Part shown: positions 16,911-25,361 of the stretch, piece by piece | How positions within the stretch are numbered: position 1 is the first letter of the stretch | Layout: each line of letters opens with the position of its first letter | Virus record (IMG/VR): IMGVR_UViG_3300034073_001729 | Span: 1-40,393 of that record | DNA from: a virus | DNA length: 40,393 bases | Strand: one strand, 5' to 3' | Notes under the pieces: generated by a model | Told to the model about the DNA's origin: nothing | What the model saw: the letters and a program-made list of their open reading frames with translations, nothing else | Database searches by the model: none | Program-made: the position numbers and the translations under genes

Positions 16911-19319
16911 ATGACGATATCCTCTGCCAATCGAAAGGCTGGCCCGTATGTCGGCAACGGCACCGCCGCGACATTCCCATTCTCGTTCAAGGTCTTTTCG
17001 GGCGCCGATCTTGAGGTCGTCCAACTCAATGAGAGCCTGGGCGCCGAGACCATCCTGACCATCACGACCAACTACACGGTCGCGCTCAACCCCGACCAGG
17101 ACAGCAATCCTGGTGGCTCTGTCACGTTGCTGTCTGGCCCTCTGCCGACCGGGTTCTCGCTGACGCTGACATCCAACCTGGATCTCGTTCAGCCGACCGA
17201 CATCACTAACCAGGGCGGATTCTTCCCCGAGGTTATCGAGGACTCGCTCGACCGCTCGACCATCCAGGTGCAGCAGCTCGCCGAAGAGCTCGGCCGTACG
17301 GTGCGGATCCCGATCAGCTCCACCGCTTCGACCGCGCTGCCGTTCCCGAAGCCGAATGCCGTGCTCGGCTGGAACGTGGCCGGCACTGCGCTGCAGAACG
17401 TGGACATGTCCGACATCGGGACGCAGCTCACCTATGGTGACTGGGTCTATCAGACCTGGACGGGCAATGGGACGCAGGCGCAATTCGCCTTGACCGGCAA
17501 CCCCGGTTCCCTAGCCAACACGGATGTATCGATCAACGGCGTCACGATGATGCCTGCGACTGACTACAGCGTGGCGAGCAGCCTGCTGACGTTCGCTGTG
17601 CCGCCGGCCAATGGCGACCAGATCCTGATTCGCTACGGTCGCTCTGCTCTCCAGCAGATGACGACGTATGTCGAGGAGACAGTTACGGCGACTGCTGGCC
17701 AGACCGTCTTCACGCTCACCAACACCTATGTCCCCGGCACCAACAGCATCCAGGTGTATGCCAATGGCCTGCGGCTGGTGGCCGGCGTCGATTTCATCGA
17801 GAACAGCCCGACGCAAGTCACGCTGACCAGCGGCGCCACACTGGGCGACGAACTGGTGTTCACCATTGGTGCTGCACTCAACCAGGGCACGAGCGGGACA
17901 CTGGTCTCGTTCACGCCGATTGGCAGCGGCGCAGTCTCGCGCAACGTGCAAGACAAGCTGCGCGAGGTGGTGTCGGTCACCGACTTCGGCGCGGACCCGA
18001 CCGGGGCCAATGACTCGACCGCTGCCTTTCAGGCTGCAATTGCCGTTAACCCCGTCAAGGTCATCGAGATCCCGCCGGGCACGTACAAGATCGGCTCGCC
18101 GATCATCCTGCGCGACGGGCTGACCCTGCGCGGATCTGGCCGCACCTCGACCGTCCTGCAGAAGGGAAACTTTAACGACGCCTGTCTCAAGGGCATCGAT
18201 GTCGATCAGGTTACGCTTGAGGACTTCGCCATTGTCGGCCCAGGGCAATGGGTCGGCACTGGCAACAAAGGCATCCTGATCGCGGTGTCGGTGCAGGACA
18301 TCTGCACATCCATCTCGATGTCGCGCATCGACCTGTCCCTGCTGAACGACATCTGCGTTTACGTCGGCTCCGGCGCGTTCTGTACCTACGACAACATCCG
18401 CTGCCGCACCTACGGCTACGCCGGCATCTTCATCGACGGCGGTGATGGACACGCGCTGTATGCCTGCACCACGCGAGGCGGCGGCGCTGGTGGTCATGTT
18501 GGCTACCTGATCAACAAGAGCAGCGGTGCCTTTGGCCCGACCACCGTCACCATGCTTGGCTGCTACGCCGAGCAGGCGGGCCGTGGTATCTGGTTCAAAG
18601 GCGCCATCTCCTGCATCGCTATTGGCTGCGGCGTCGAAGCGGCGATCAACTTCGGCGCGATCCCGAACGGAACGAACTGGACCATCGATGGCGACAGCAC
18701 CGGCAGCAATGTGACCCTGCTCAACTGCCTGTCACGCAATGACACCATCGGCACGGCAGTCGCGGCCCCGCACGTAGTCGTCAGCGGCAATGCCACGCAG
18801 ACGCTGATCGATGGCTTCACCGTTCGCAATCATCCGACATTCGCCCCCCCGACCTGGGAACTGGATGTCACTGCCGGCGTCAACGTCGCCCTCGGCCGCA
18901 ACGATTTCAATCCGGCCAGGATCAACATCGGTGCCAGCCCAATCAGGTACACGCGCGGCACGATTCGGTATGAGTCGGCCGTGCAAGCGGTGCCAGCCGG
19001 GTATGGTGGCGTCTCGGTCAATCACGGTGGCCCGAGCAAACCTGACATGATGCGCGTCGTTCTGCGTCGCAATGCGGTCGCTGGTGGCGCTGGCAGTGTC
19101 GATGCAAGCTATGCAACCGGCGACGAGGTCGAACTCGCGGATTCTATTCTTGGCAGCAATCACGTTACGACGACGTGGTCGAATGCAACCGCGCTCGGAT
19201 ATGGGCAGGTGATCGCGCCGCCTAACATCGCATTTAAAACGCCAGCCGGCGTCAGCACTGCAAACTCCAACATCAGCACAACGTGCTGGGGTCTAGTCTT
19301 TTACGCTTACTGGTTCTGA
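16911..19319 (+). CDS. Tailspike / tail fibre with pectate-lyase-type beta-helix
   Basis: Protein of 802 aa. Residues 1-130 match the T7-type tail-fibre N-terminal adaptor style (NRKAGPYVGNGTAATFPFSFKVFSGADLEVV). Two further short beta-domains with NGTQAQFALTGNPG and TAGQTVFTLTNTYVPG patterns follow. At about residue 354 begins SVTDFGADPTGANDSTAAFQAAI, the entry motif of pectate-lyase-3-type right-handed beta-helices. This build is typical of spikes that bind and often cleave surface polysaccharide. The catalytic residues and substrate cannot be assigned by eye. The C-terminal 80-100 residues have a different, non-helix character and may aid trimerisation. Confidence 0.8.
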   Translation: MTISSANRKAGPYVGNGTAATFPFSFKVFSGADLEVVQLNESLGAETILTITTNYTVALNPDQDSNPGGSVTLLSGPLPTGFSLTLTSNLDLVQPTDITNQGGFFPEVIEDSLDRSTIQVQQLAEELGRTVRIPISSTASTALPFPKPNAVLGWNVAGTALQNVDMSDIGTQLTYGDWVYQTWTGNGTQAQFALTGNPGSLANTDVSINGVTMMPATDYSVASSLLTFAVPPANGDQILIRYGRSALQQMTTYVEETVTATAGQTVFTLTNTYVPGTNSIQVYANGLRLVAGVDFIENSPTQVTLTSGATLGDELVFTIGAALNQGTSGTLVSFTPIGSGAVSRNVQDKLREVVSVTDFGADPTGANDSTAAFQAAIAVNPVKVIEIPPGTYKIGSPIILRDGLTLRGSGRTSTVLQKGNFNDACLKGIDVDQVTLEDFAIVGPGQWVGTGNKGILIAVSVQDICTSISMSRIDLSLLNDICVYVGSGAFCTYDNIRCRTYGYAGIFIDGGDGHALYACTTRGGGAGGHVGYLINKSSGAFGPTTVTMLGCYAEQAGRGIWFKGAISCIAIGCGVEAAINFGAIPNGTNWTIDGDSTGSNVTLLNCLSRNDTIGTAVAAPHVVVSGNATQTLIDGFTVRNHPTFAPPTWELDVTAGVNVALGRNDFNPARINIGASPIRYTRGTIRYESAVQAVPAGYGGVSVNHGGPSKPDMMRVVLRRNAVAGGAGSVDASYATGDEVELADSILGSNHVTTTWSNATALGYGQVIAPPNIAFKTPAGVSTANSNISTTCWGLVFYAYWF

Positions 19320-19328
19320 GGACCGACA

Positions 19329-19616
19329 ATGAGCAAGGCACGGGTAAACAAGGACAAGCTGAACGAGCTTGTCGCGCTCGACAACATCGCCTCCGGTGTC
19401 TGGGTTGAGGCGCCAAGTATCTTCCGCCTGCGTCTTGTCGGCACCGGGACGATCACCATCGACAGCCGTGACCGGCTCAACGTGGTGACGACCGCCGTCG
19501 AAACCTACGTCATCAGCGGCGCGACCAATCAAATCGAATACCCGTACCTGGGAGACGCAGCCGTAGACATGCGCGCCACGTTCCCCTCGACGGTCACTGT
19601 GGAGGTTCTGGCATGA
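19329..19616 (+). CDS. Small virion-associated protein
   Basis: Protein of 95 aa. The start is charged (MSKARVNKDKLNELVALDNI), then short beta-strands with conserved-looking turns (FRLRLVGTGTITIDSRDRLNV). No domain is recognised. It lies between two beta-helix appendage genes and overlaps the next gene by 4 nt (ATGA), so it is co-expressed with appendage proteins. A role as a fibre tip or connector piece is only a guess. Confidence 0.6.
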   Translation: MSKARVNKDKLNELVALDNIASGVWVEAPSIFRLRLVGTGTITIDSRDRLNVVTTAVETYVISGATNQIEYPYLGDAAVDMRATFPSTVTVEVLA

Positions 19617-20020
19617 GCACCGGCTATCCCGTAAACCTGACGACCCTGATCAGCGGGGAAAACCAGTCGCTCGGCGTACTGGAGACTTCGTCGCCCGGTA
19701 CCTATGTCACCGCAGTCGGAGCAACAAGCGCAGCCGATATCGCTATCGGTAGCCCTGGCGCGGCGGGAGATAAACTGTTTGCTGTAGCTGTTTTCAACGG
19801 CAGTGCTCAACCGTTTACGGCGTTCTCAATCAAGGACGGATCAACAACCTTGACGGGGCTTACGAATTCAACGTTGACGACGTTGGCGGCTGGAGCAAAC
19901 GCTATCTATACCATGCCCGGCGGGTGCCTTGAGTCCAAAAACGGCGGGTGGAAAATCAACATCACTTGCACTGGAACGATGGCAAACATTGCCATCGTCG
20001 CGGTGGGGGCGTTTACCTGA
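19613..20020 (+). CDS. Small beta-rich virion protein
   Basis: Protein of 135 aa with Thr/Ser/Gly-rich beta-strand pattern (GYPVNLTTLISGENQSLGVLE, then TAFSIKDGSTTLTGLTNSTLTTL). No signal peptide or membrane helix. Composition and position between tail appendage genes suggest a virion component. I do not recognise a family. Both ends overlap neighbours (ATGA and TGATG), indicating translational coupling. Confidence 0.6.
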   Translation: MSTGYPVNLTTLISGENQSLGVLETSSPGTYVTAVGATSAADIAIGSPGAAGDKLFAVAVFNGSAQPFTAFSIKDGSTTLTGLTNSTLTTLAAGANAIYTMPGGCLESKNGGWKINITCTGTMANIAIVAVGAFT

Positions 20021-21819
20021 TGGCGACTTTTTATATTGACCCCACTTATCCGGTGAACGGAACGGGCACTTCGTCTGATCCGTTCAATGTCTGGCCTTCG
20101 ATTGCCAGTTCAAACGTCTACCTTCAAAAGCGTGGCACCACGGCCAACACGCAAAGCGCTGCCGTAACTGCGTTTGGCCGATCAAACGTGACGATTGGCG
20201 CATACGGCACCGGGCCGAATCCGGTCATCAACGCGGGCACTGCCATTGGGCTTCAGTGCTCTAACTCAAGCAATTTGACGATTGAGGGCGTGGATTTCGT
20301 TTCGACGGGCAGTTACGGCGTCATCTGGGTCGGCGGCAACGGAATTTCGATCACCGATTCGACAATCGTCGGTGCGCGTTGCGGTCTCAGTATTACCAGC
20401 AGCAGCACTAGCGGTGTTGCTGGCGTCACGCTGACTCGGGTAACTGCGCGGCACACCGTTGTTGCCAACGAGCAAAGCGGGCTGTTTATGGCCGCTGCGC
20501 ACGCTACTTACAACCTTACCAACATCAAAATTATCGACTGCACGTTTTCCAACAATGCGCGGCTTGGCGCGCAAATCAAGTCTGGTGATGGCAATGTGTC
20601 AGCGCAAGTCAACGGTTTGCTGATTAAAGGTTGCGACATCAGCAACAACGCTGCTGGCGGCATTCTCATCAATACGGGCGCAACGACATTTGCGGAAGAC
20701 AAGTTTGCGACCAATGTGGTGTTTGAAAGCAACACGATAGCGAACAACCGGTTCGAGGGCGCGGCGCTGTCCATGCGCGGCGGTCACAACCGCGTCTGTT
20801 ACAACACCATCAAAGGCAACCAAAAATTCAGCGACACGAATTTCTCCGCCAGCGGCGGCATGTCGATTTCCGGATCGACGAACGTCGATGTCTATGGCAA
20901 TTTGTCTCGCGGCAACGGATCTGGCGGCCGAGCTTATGACGGCGTTGGGATCTATTTGGATGTTGCCAATCCTTTCGTGGAGCTGGGCACCAACAACTCA
21001 AGAGTGTTTAACAACGTCAGCATCGGCAACAACGAATACTCGCCGGATGCCGCCGATCTCGCATCATCAATGCTGAGCGCCGGCATCGGCGTCTACAAGT
21101 CGTACAACAATCTGATCGCCGGGAACGTGTGCATCGGCAATGGCGCTGGCGTGTGCGTCGGAGCGTGGACGAACAACAACCGTATCTACAACAACGCGCT
21201 GGTCGGCAACAAGTACGGCATCGTGCAACTGTGGAACGCCACGTCGCCGGGCAACACCATCCGCAACAACATCATTAAGGACAGCACGTCGCATGCTTTT
21301 GCTGCCCCGCCGCTTTTCACTTTCACAACGACGGGTGACATTACGCTTAGTGGTACGACCGGCACCGTAACTTGCACCAGTACCGCTGCCGATTTTCCCA
21401 ACGCTTCATATTTCAATTACGCCATTATTGCGGGCAGCGGCGTTGGCTGGGTCGTGAGCAAACAGTCAAACACGCAGATCACGATAGTAATCATTAGCGC
21501 GTTTTCAGGTACCACATTCAGCAATGGCAACTGGTCGTTGTCGGCGGGTCAGGATCAAGGCGTGTGGCCGGGCTATAGCGCCCTGTTCAACAATGCCGCA
21601 GGCGCCTACGCAGGTACCGGGCAATCGTTGACGGAAGGCAGCAACAACGTTACGGCAGACCCCCGGCTATATTCCGACGGCAGTATTGCCAGCAATTCGC
21701 CGTGCGCGACGACCGGGCTTTATGCGAGCGGCATTCCGCTCGCCAACGGGCGGCTGCGTCCTGGCTTCGTGCCCATCGGCGCTTACATGGCCGTGCAACC
21801 GAGAACCCCACGCACTTGA
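20020..21819 (+). CDS. Right-handed beta-helix protein, second tailspike candidate
   Basis: Protein of 599 aa from ATG 20020, which overlaps the previous stop; the frame is open further upstream but that extension lies inside the previous gene. It is rich in N, G, S, T and I with repeated turns (NLTIEGVDF, GISITDSTIVGARCGLSI, TNIKIIDCTFSNNARLG, NNRIYNNALVGNKYGIV). These are typical parallel beta-helix repeats, about 20-25 residues per coil. Codon use and base composition look less GC-rich than neighbouring genes, suggesting separate acquisition. It could be an alternative receptor-binding or depolymerase spike. Confidence 0.7.
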   Translation: MATFYIDPTYPVNGTGTSSDPFNVWPSIASSNVYLQKRGTTANTQSAAVTAFGRSNVTIGAYGTGPNPVINAGTAIGLQCSNSSNLTIEGVDFVSTGSYGVIWVGGNGISITDSTIVGARCGLSITSSSTSGVAGVTLTRVTARHTVVANEQSGLFMAAAHATYNLTNIKIIDCTFSNNARLGAQIKSGDGNVSAQVNGLLIKGCDISNNAAGGILINTGATTFAEDKFATNVVFESNTIANNRFEGAALSMRGGHNRVCYNTIKGNQKFSDTNFSASGGMSISGSTNVDVYGNLSRGNGSGGRAYDGVGIYLDVANPFVELGTNNSRVFNNVSIGNNEYSPDAADLASSMLSAGIGVYKSYNNLIAGNVCIGNGAGVCVGAWTNNNRIYNNALVGNKYGIVQLWNATSPGNTIRNNIIKDSTSHAFAAPPLFTFTTTGDITLSGTTGTVTCTSTAADFPNASYFNYAIIAGSGVGWVVSKQSNTQITIVIISAFSGTTFSNGNWSLSAGQDQGVWPGYSALFNNAAGAYAGTGQSLTEGSNNVTADPRLYSDGSIASNSPCATTGLYASGIPLANGRLRPGFVPIGAYMAVQPRTPRT

Positions 21820-21825
21820 TTCCGC

Positions 21826-22068
21826 ATGGACCACAGCACCCAGATCATCTTCGATATCGTCATCGCAATAGCGGGGTTCTTCGGCGTGTTCGTGCTCAAT
21901 CAAGTCATGCAAAAATTGTCGAAACACGAAGAGCGGCTGAGCGACTTGCCCAACACGTTCGTCCGGCGCGATGACTACCGTCAGGACATGACGGAGGTCA
22001 AGAGCATGCTGCACCAGATCTACGACAAGCTCGATGGAAAAGCCGACAAGCCTGATCACGCTCGATGA
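21826..22068 (+). CDS. Small membrane protein, lysis region
   Basis: Protein of 80 aa with one hydrophobic helix at about residues 8-29 (IIFDIVIAIAGFFGVFVLNQVM). A charged, probably coiled-coil tail follows (KLSKHEERLSDL ... TEVKSMLHQIYDKLDGKADK). Such proteins commonly precede the endolysin gene in proteobacterial phages and are proposed as holins or holin regulators. The 3' end overlaps the endolysin gene by 35 nt. Holin activity is inferred from topology and context. Confidence 0.6.
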   Translation: MDHSTQIIFDIVIAIAGFFGVFVLNQVMQKLSKHEERLSDLPNTFVRRDDYRQDMTEVKSMLHQIYDKLDGKADKPDHAR

Positions 22069-22447
22069 TTACTGGATGGGGCGCGACACGATCGCCCCGC
22101 CGACGGATCAACTTCGGGCCAATGCTGCCGACCTCGTAGAGCGCGTCAACCATCTGCTGTCGATGTACTACGCCGAGGTGCCGGCCGCACCGGCAACCAG
22201 GGTCACCAGTGGATACAGGCCACCGGCAATCAATGCCAGGGTCGGTGGAGCGCTCAGATCAAACCATCGGATCTGCAAAGCAATCGATCTTGCCGACCCG
22301 GACGGTGGCCTGGATGAGTGGTGCGAGGAGTCTGTCCACTATCTGGTCAGCTACGGTCTCTGGCTCGAGCACCCTGATTACACTCCTGGCTGGTGCCACC
22401 TTCAATCAATCGGCCCGAGGTCAGGGCGGAGGATCTTTTACCCATGA
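22034..22447 (+). CDS. Endolysin, peptidase M15-like
   Basis: Protein of 137 aa. It has VTSGYRPPAINARVGGALRS then SNHRICKAIDLAD and, near the end, WCHLQ. H78, D85 and H122 correspond to the three zinc ligands of the M15 / D-Ala-D-Ala carboxypeptidase group (S.H..G.A.D and W.H motifs). The motif glycine is replaced by C81. These enzymes cut peptide cross-links of peptidoglycan. No signal peptide is visible, so release depends on the holin. It overlaps genes on both sides in the lysis cassette. Confidence 0.78.
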   Translation: MEKPTSLITLDDYWMGRDTIAPPTDQLRANAADLVERVNHLLSMYYAEVPAAPATRVTSGYRPPAINARVGGALRSNHRICKAIDLADPDGGLDEWCEESVHYLVSYGLWLEHPDYTPGWCHLQSIGPRSGRRIFYP

Positions 22448-22641
22448 ATATCGACACGTGGTTGCGCAGCAAGACTATGTGGTTCGCCTTGGTGCTGGAG
22501 ACGGTCGGCGCCATCCAGCTCGGGCTGCCGGAACTGATCGGGCAGATCCCGGCGCATGTCTACCCCTGGCTGCTGATCGGGACCGGCGTGGCCGTGCGTG
22601 TACTGCGCCTGCTGACGACGCAGCCACTCGCTGACAAGTGA
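22444..22641 (+). CDS. Holin-like small membrane protein
   Basis: Protein of 65 aa from ATG 22444, which overlaps the endolysin stop. It begins MNIDTWLRSKTMWFALVLETVGAI, has two hydrophobic stretches (about residues 10-30 and 36-55) and ends VLRLLTTQPLADK. The pattern of LRS.T.W at the start and LR..TT.PL at the end matches a family of putative phage holins annotated near lysis genes. Two membrane helices would fit a class II holin. The frame is open upstream, but the overlapping start is preferred. Confidence 0.65.
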   Translation: MNIDTWLRSKTMWFALVLETVGAIQLGLPELIGQIPAHVYPWLLIGTGVAVRVLRLLTTQPLADK

Positions 22642-23147
22642 TAGGCCTTCCCTGGCAGCTTGGCGCCCTGGCCGCCGTAGCGGTCGCTAGCGGCGCTGCT
22701 GCGTGGTGGCTGACCCGTGAGCACTACATCGAAGAGCGGATCGCCTACATCGCGTCTCAGCGGGCCGCAGAGGTGGAGTTGATCCGGCGGCATGCTGACG
22801 AGGTGCTCGCGCTGCAGGCCAGGAACCATGACGCCGCTGCCAGACTGGATGCACAGCATGCACAACATCAATCGGAACTCGACAAGGCCCTGGCTGACAA
22901 TCGCGATCTTGCTCGCCGGCTTGGCGGGCTGCGCGACCCAGGTCGTAGACCGACCGGTGCCTGTCCCGTGCCCGTTACCACCGATGCCGCCAGCGAGCCT
23001 GCTGGAGACCCCGCCGCCGGCCGACTTTCAGACGAGGCTTCAGAGTTTCTTCTTGAGTTCGCCAGACAGGCCGATGAGGCCGCAGCCTACGCCCGCACCT
23101 GCCACGCCTGGATCAAAACCCTAGACTCGCGCTCCCAGAAGGAATAG
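22638..23147 (+). CDS. Rz: i-spanin, Rz-like
   Basis: Protein of 169 aa starting at GTG 22638, overlapping the previous stop. An N-terminal membrane anchor (about residues 6-25, QLGALAAVAVASGAAAWWL) is followed by a long periplasmic coiled coil rich in Ala, Gln, Glu and His (about residues 30-95) and a Pro-containing tail. This is the standard Rz layout. With the lipoprotein encoded inside it in another frame it would bridge inner and outer membranes and fuse them in the last step of lysis. Confidence 0.82.
   Translation: MIGLPWQLGALAAVAVASGAAAWWLTREHYIEERIAYIASQRAAEVELIRRHADEVLALQARNHDAAARLDAQHAQHQSELDKALADNRDLARRLGGLRDPGRRPTGACPVPVTTDAASEPAGDPAAGRLSDEASEFLLEFARQADEAAAYARTCHAWIKTLDSRSQKE
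22858..23124 (+). CDS. Rz1: o-spanin, Rz1-like lipoprotein, embedded in Rz
   Basis: Protein of 88 aa in the +1 frame wholly inside the Rz gene, as in lambda. A signal sequence (TRPWLTIAILLAGLAGC) ends in the lipobox LAGC with C25 as the expected lipidated residue. A Pro-rich mature part follows (VVDRPVPVPCPLPPMPPASLLETPPPADF), the classic Rz1 composition. ATG 22858 gives a signal peptide of normal length; an in-frame ATG at 22849 is also possible. It sits in the outer membrane and pairs with Rz. Confidence 0.82.
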   Translation: MHNINRNSTRPWLTIAILLAGLAGCATQVVDRPVPVPCPLPPMPPASLLETPPPADFQTRLQSFFLSSPDRPMRPQPTPAPATPGSKP

Positions 23148-23184
23148 GATGAAACCTCTCCTCCTGGAAGCGAGCCTTCCACTT

Positions 23185-23213
23185 ATCCCGGCCCACCCCG
23201 CCGGGATTTTTTT
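23185..23213 (+). terminator. Terminator at end of late operon
   Basis: Perfect stem ATCCCGG (23185-23191) / CCGGGAT (23201-23207) with a 9-nt loop, running into a T tract ending at 23213. It lies where the rightward late genes meet the leftward early genes. The complementary strand has no T tract, so termination is expected only for rightward transcripts. Confidence 0.88.
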
Positions 23214-23415
23214 ACTCTGCCGGCGCGTATGTGTTGCCTTCCTCGTATTGCTTCACATCGTCAATGTGATAGCGCACCTCGGCATTGCGGGCGTCCCCGA
23301 GCTTGACATATGCTGGACCAACGGCCAGCCACCGCCATTTCCGCAGTGTGCCCGGGCTTATGCTCCAGCGTTCTGCAAGCTCATTCGTTGTCAGATAGGG
23401 TGACGGGTTCGTCAT
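23212..23415 (-). CDS. Small HTH protein (AlpA/excisionase-like)
   Basis: Protein of 67 aa from ATG at 23415, preceded on the minus strand by AGGAGGA. YLTTNELAERWSISPGTLRKWRWLAVGPAYVKLG followed by VRYHIDDVKQYEE is the pattern of MerR-type HTH_17/AlpA proteins: helix-turn-helix, wing with G-x-x-Y-x-K, and a C-terminal helix. It could be a transcription factor or a recombination directionality factor, but no integrase is present in the window. The gene overlaps the 3' end of recT by 35 nt and is last in the leftward operon. The frame upstream of this ATG is a shadow of recT. Confidence 0.75.
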   Translation of the reverse strand: MTNPSPYLTTNELAERWSISPGTLRKWRWLAVGPAYVKLGDARNAEVRYHIDDVKQYEEGNTYAPAE

Positions 23416-24163
23416 TGTTTTCCTCCTCGATAGGTTCGGTAGTTGAAATGCCCATGGCCTGCTTGACCTGGGCCAGCGGTGCGACAGGCGGCGGCGGCTC
23501 GACGGCGATGCCGGCCACCTCGTTGTCGCTGAGCAGCACCTGATCCAGGTCGGCGCTCGACGGCAGCCGCTTGGCCAACCGGCGGATGACCGTCTTCCTG
23601 GCCATCTCATCCCACCATTGGACCCAGGGGCCGGAGTTCTTCGCCCTGCTGGTTGCGCGCACCTTCTCGACATCGGCCACGCTCATGACCTCGCGATACG
23701 TCGCGCCGTCCTTGGTGCGAGCAATGGCGTACACCGCGATGGCCTTGCCGCGATCCTCGCCCAGGTGCGGCTTGTGCGAGATCCGTTCGTCGTCGCCGAG
23801 CTGGTAGTCGAAGTCGTCGTGCGAGTAGACGACATGCGCCGAGATGCTGGCCAGTTCGCCGGACTGCCGCAGCTTCTTGAGGATGCCGCCGACCATCGGC
23901 ATGTATTGAACTGACTGGCCGAACAGCACCAGGGCGGCTTCCCTGCCGTCACACAGCAGGCCATCCTGTGCAGCCCGCATGGTGCTGGCCAGCAGGGTGC
24001 GCCGGTCGGCATTGAGCAGGGCCGGGTTCATTTGGACAGCGGTGACCGTCGTCCGGATGAACCGATCAACCGGAATTTGCGACGGCAGCGCCGCCAGAAA
24101 CTCCGGGGCCATCCTGGTAAGCGTAGTGCGGACAGCCTCGATGGGCGTGACTTCATTGCTCAT
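23381..24163 (-). CDS. recT: RecT-family single-strand annealing recombinase
   Basis: Protein of 260 aa. Signature regions are PVDRFIRTTVTAVQMNPALL, TLLASTMRAAQDGLLCDGREAALV, YMPMVGGILKKLRQSGE and KNSGPWVQWWDEMARKTVIRRLAKRLP, which define the RecT/RedB annealing family. It coats single strands made by the partner exonuclease and anneals homologous ends. AAGGAGG lies upstream of ATG 24163, inside the 3' end of the exonuclease gene. The C-terminal tail is acidic and Pro-rich, as usual. Size is typical. Confidence 0.92.
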   Translation of the reverse strand: MSNEVTPIEAVRTTLTRMAPEFLAALPSQIPVDRFIRTTVTAVQMNPALLNADRRTLLASTMRAAQDGLLCDGREAALVLFGQSVQYMPMVGGILKKLRQSGELASISAHVVYSHDDFDYQLGDDERISHKPHLGEDRGKAIAVYAIARTKDGATYREVMSVADVEKVRATSRAKNSGPWVQWWDEMARKTVIRRLAKRLPSSADLDQVLLSDNEVAGIAVEPPPPVAPLAQVKQAMGISTTEPIEEENNDEPVTLSDNE

Positions 24164-24165
24164 AG

Positions 24166-25110
24166 TTATGCCTCCTTCCTGGAAAAGCGGAATTGCCGAT
24201 AGCCTTTGCGACCGCCGAACGTTTGCCCCACCATCTCGGGCGTGATGACCGTGGGCTGAACGTCTTTGGTCATGGCGAGGTTCAGCGTCCCGGCGCTGCA
24301 GCGCACCCTGGATGCCGGCCCGACCCGCTCAAGGATTTGTGCCTTGATCCAGTCGCGCTGTTGCTCATGCTGCTTAATGGCCTTGCTAACCGCCTCGTAT
24401 TCATCAAGCAGGCGCTCGACCTCCTCGCTTGCATCGACCTCCTCGCCGGCATTGGCCAGCGCATGCAGGCGGCGCAATGCAAATTGAACATCGGCATCGG
24501 TCTGGATGGCGGGCGCGTTGCCGGCCTTGACACGCTTCCAGAACGCCGCCACGGTCGCGATGATCGAGTCCCAGATAGCCGGGTCCGCCTCGCGGCGGGC
24601 GATCCTGGCCTCGCTGCCACCGACCAGGGCAACTATGACGCCCCAGGGCCGGCCGGAGACCAGCATCTGGTGCTGGAGTTGCAGCTCGATGTGTGCCGGC
24701 GCGATCAGCGCATCCTGCCCGTGGTCTTGCCAATGCTCACGGAACGACCGCTCGCTGACGTTCTTGATTTCTAGCAGGCCGAAGCCGGAGTCGTTGTCGT
24801 CGAGGATCTCAAAATCGAACGAGCTGCCAAGCCTGTGTTCGGGCCGGCGAATGTACAGGTCCATCTTGGAAATGTGCCAGCCCTGGTCCTCTGCAACGCC
24901 ATGCGCGATGGCGGACTCCAGCCTGCTGCCCCACCGCATGCGCTCTGACGGCTCTATCTCCTCGACCACCTGATCCTTCTTCCGGTGATACAGCTCGAAG
25001 GCGGTCTGGTATGGGTTAAGCCCGTACAGCGCCGACACTTCGGTCGAGGTCACATCACGCAGCCGCTCGCGCAGCCACGCTTGCCGGTCATTGATCTTTA
25101 TTGTTTCCAT
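24166..25110 (-). CDS. YqaJ-type viral recombinase exonuclease
   Basis: Protein of 314 aa. The N-terminus DRQAWLRERLRDVTSTEVSALYGLNPYQTAFELYHRKKD and the core GSSFDFEILDD...GLLEIKNVSE carry the PD-(D/E)xK nuclease arrangement (Asp in SFDFE, E-I-K). A helical C-terminal part follows (LDEYEAVSKAIKQHEQQRDWIKAQIL). The enzyme digests one strand from double-strand ends and hands ssDNA to RecT, whose gene follows directly. AGGAG precedes ATG 25110. Possible uses are recombination-dependent replication and end repair. Confidence 0.88.
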   Translation of the reverse strand: METIKINDRQAWLRERLRDVTSTEVSALYGLNPYQTAFELYHRKKDQVVEEIEPSERMRWGSRLESAIAHGVAEDQGWHISKMDLYIRRPEHRLGSSFDFEILDDNDSGFGLLEIKNVSERSFREHWQDHGQDALIAPAHIELQLQHQMLVSGRPWGVIVALVGGSEARIARREADPAIWDSIIATVAAFWKRVKAGNAPAIQTDADVQFALRRLHALANAGEEVDASEEVERLLDEYEAVSKAIKQHEQQRDWIKAQILERVGPASRVRCSAGTLNLAMTKDVQPTVITPEMVGQTFGGRKGYRQFRFSRKEA

Positions 25111-25166
25111 TTATCTCTACTCCTGGCTAATACGTTCTTGTATTGTGAGTGAATGCGGATGCATCG

Positions 25167-25361
25167 TCAACGCCTGAGCAGCTTTTCTTTGATGGCCGGC
25201 GGCACCTGTGGCAGCGGGGCCCAGGCCACGCAGTCGTCGCCCCAGTGGCCGAGGCAGGCCACGCCGCCCTCGGTCAGCAACAAGAGCTTGCGAGCAACCG
25301 GCGGCGGCTCCTCATCCGGGTCGAGCCAGTAGACGACCGGGGCGGTGATGGGATCTTTCAT
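25167..25361 (-). CDS. Small hypothetical protein, W-rich
   Basis: Protein of 64 aa. The pattern VVYWLDPDEEPPPVARKLLLLTEGGVACLGHW, with Trp and Pro near the end (VAWAPLPQVPP), resembles the short DUF551-like phage proteins that display WxxxxE...P...W..LP spacing. That assignment is tentative. ATG overlaps the stop of the upstream gene (ATGA). It is part of the leftward early operon, so a host-modulating role is possible but not shown. Confidence 0.55.
   Translation of the reverse strand: MKDPITAPVVYWLDPDEEPPPVARKLLLLTEGGVACLGHWGDDCVAWAPLPQVPPAIKEKLLRR

Noticed and set aside
22970-22992. Fourth GTGCCCGT late-promoter copy
   Set aside because: The preceding bases differ, it lies inside the Rz/Rz1 coding region, and no TAnnnT box follows at 18 nt.
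23149-23403. 84-aa open frame on the plus strand after Rz
   Set aside because: It runs through the rho-independent terminator and lies antisense to the HTH gene at 23212-23415.
24193-24774. 193-aa plus-strand frame opposite the exonuclease gene
   Set aside because: Antisense shadow of a well-supported YqaJ-type gene; no ribosome-binding site or motif.
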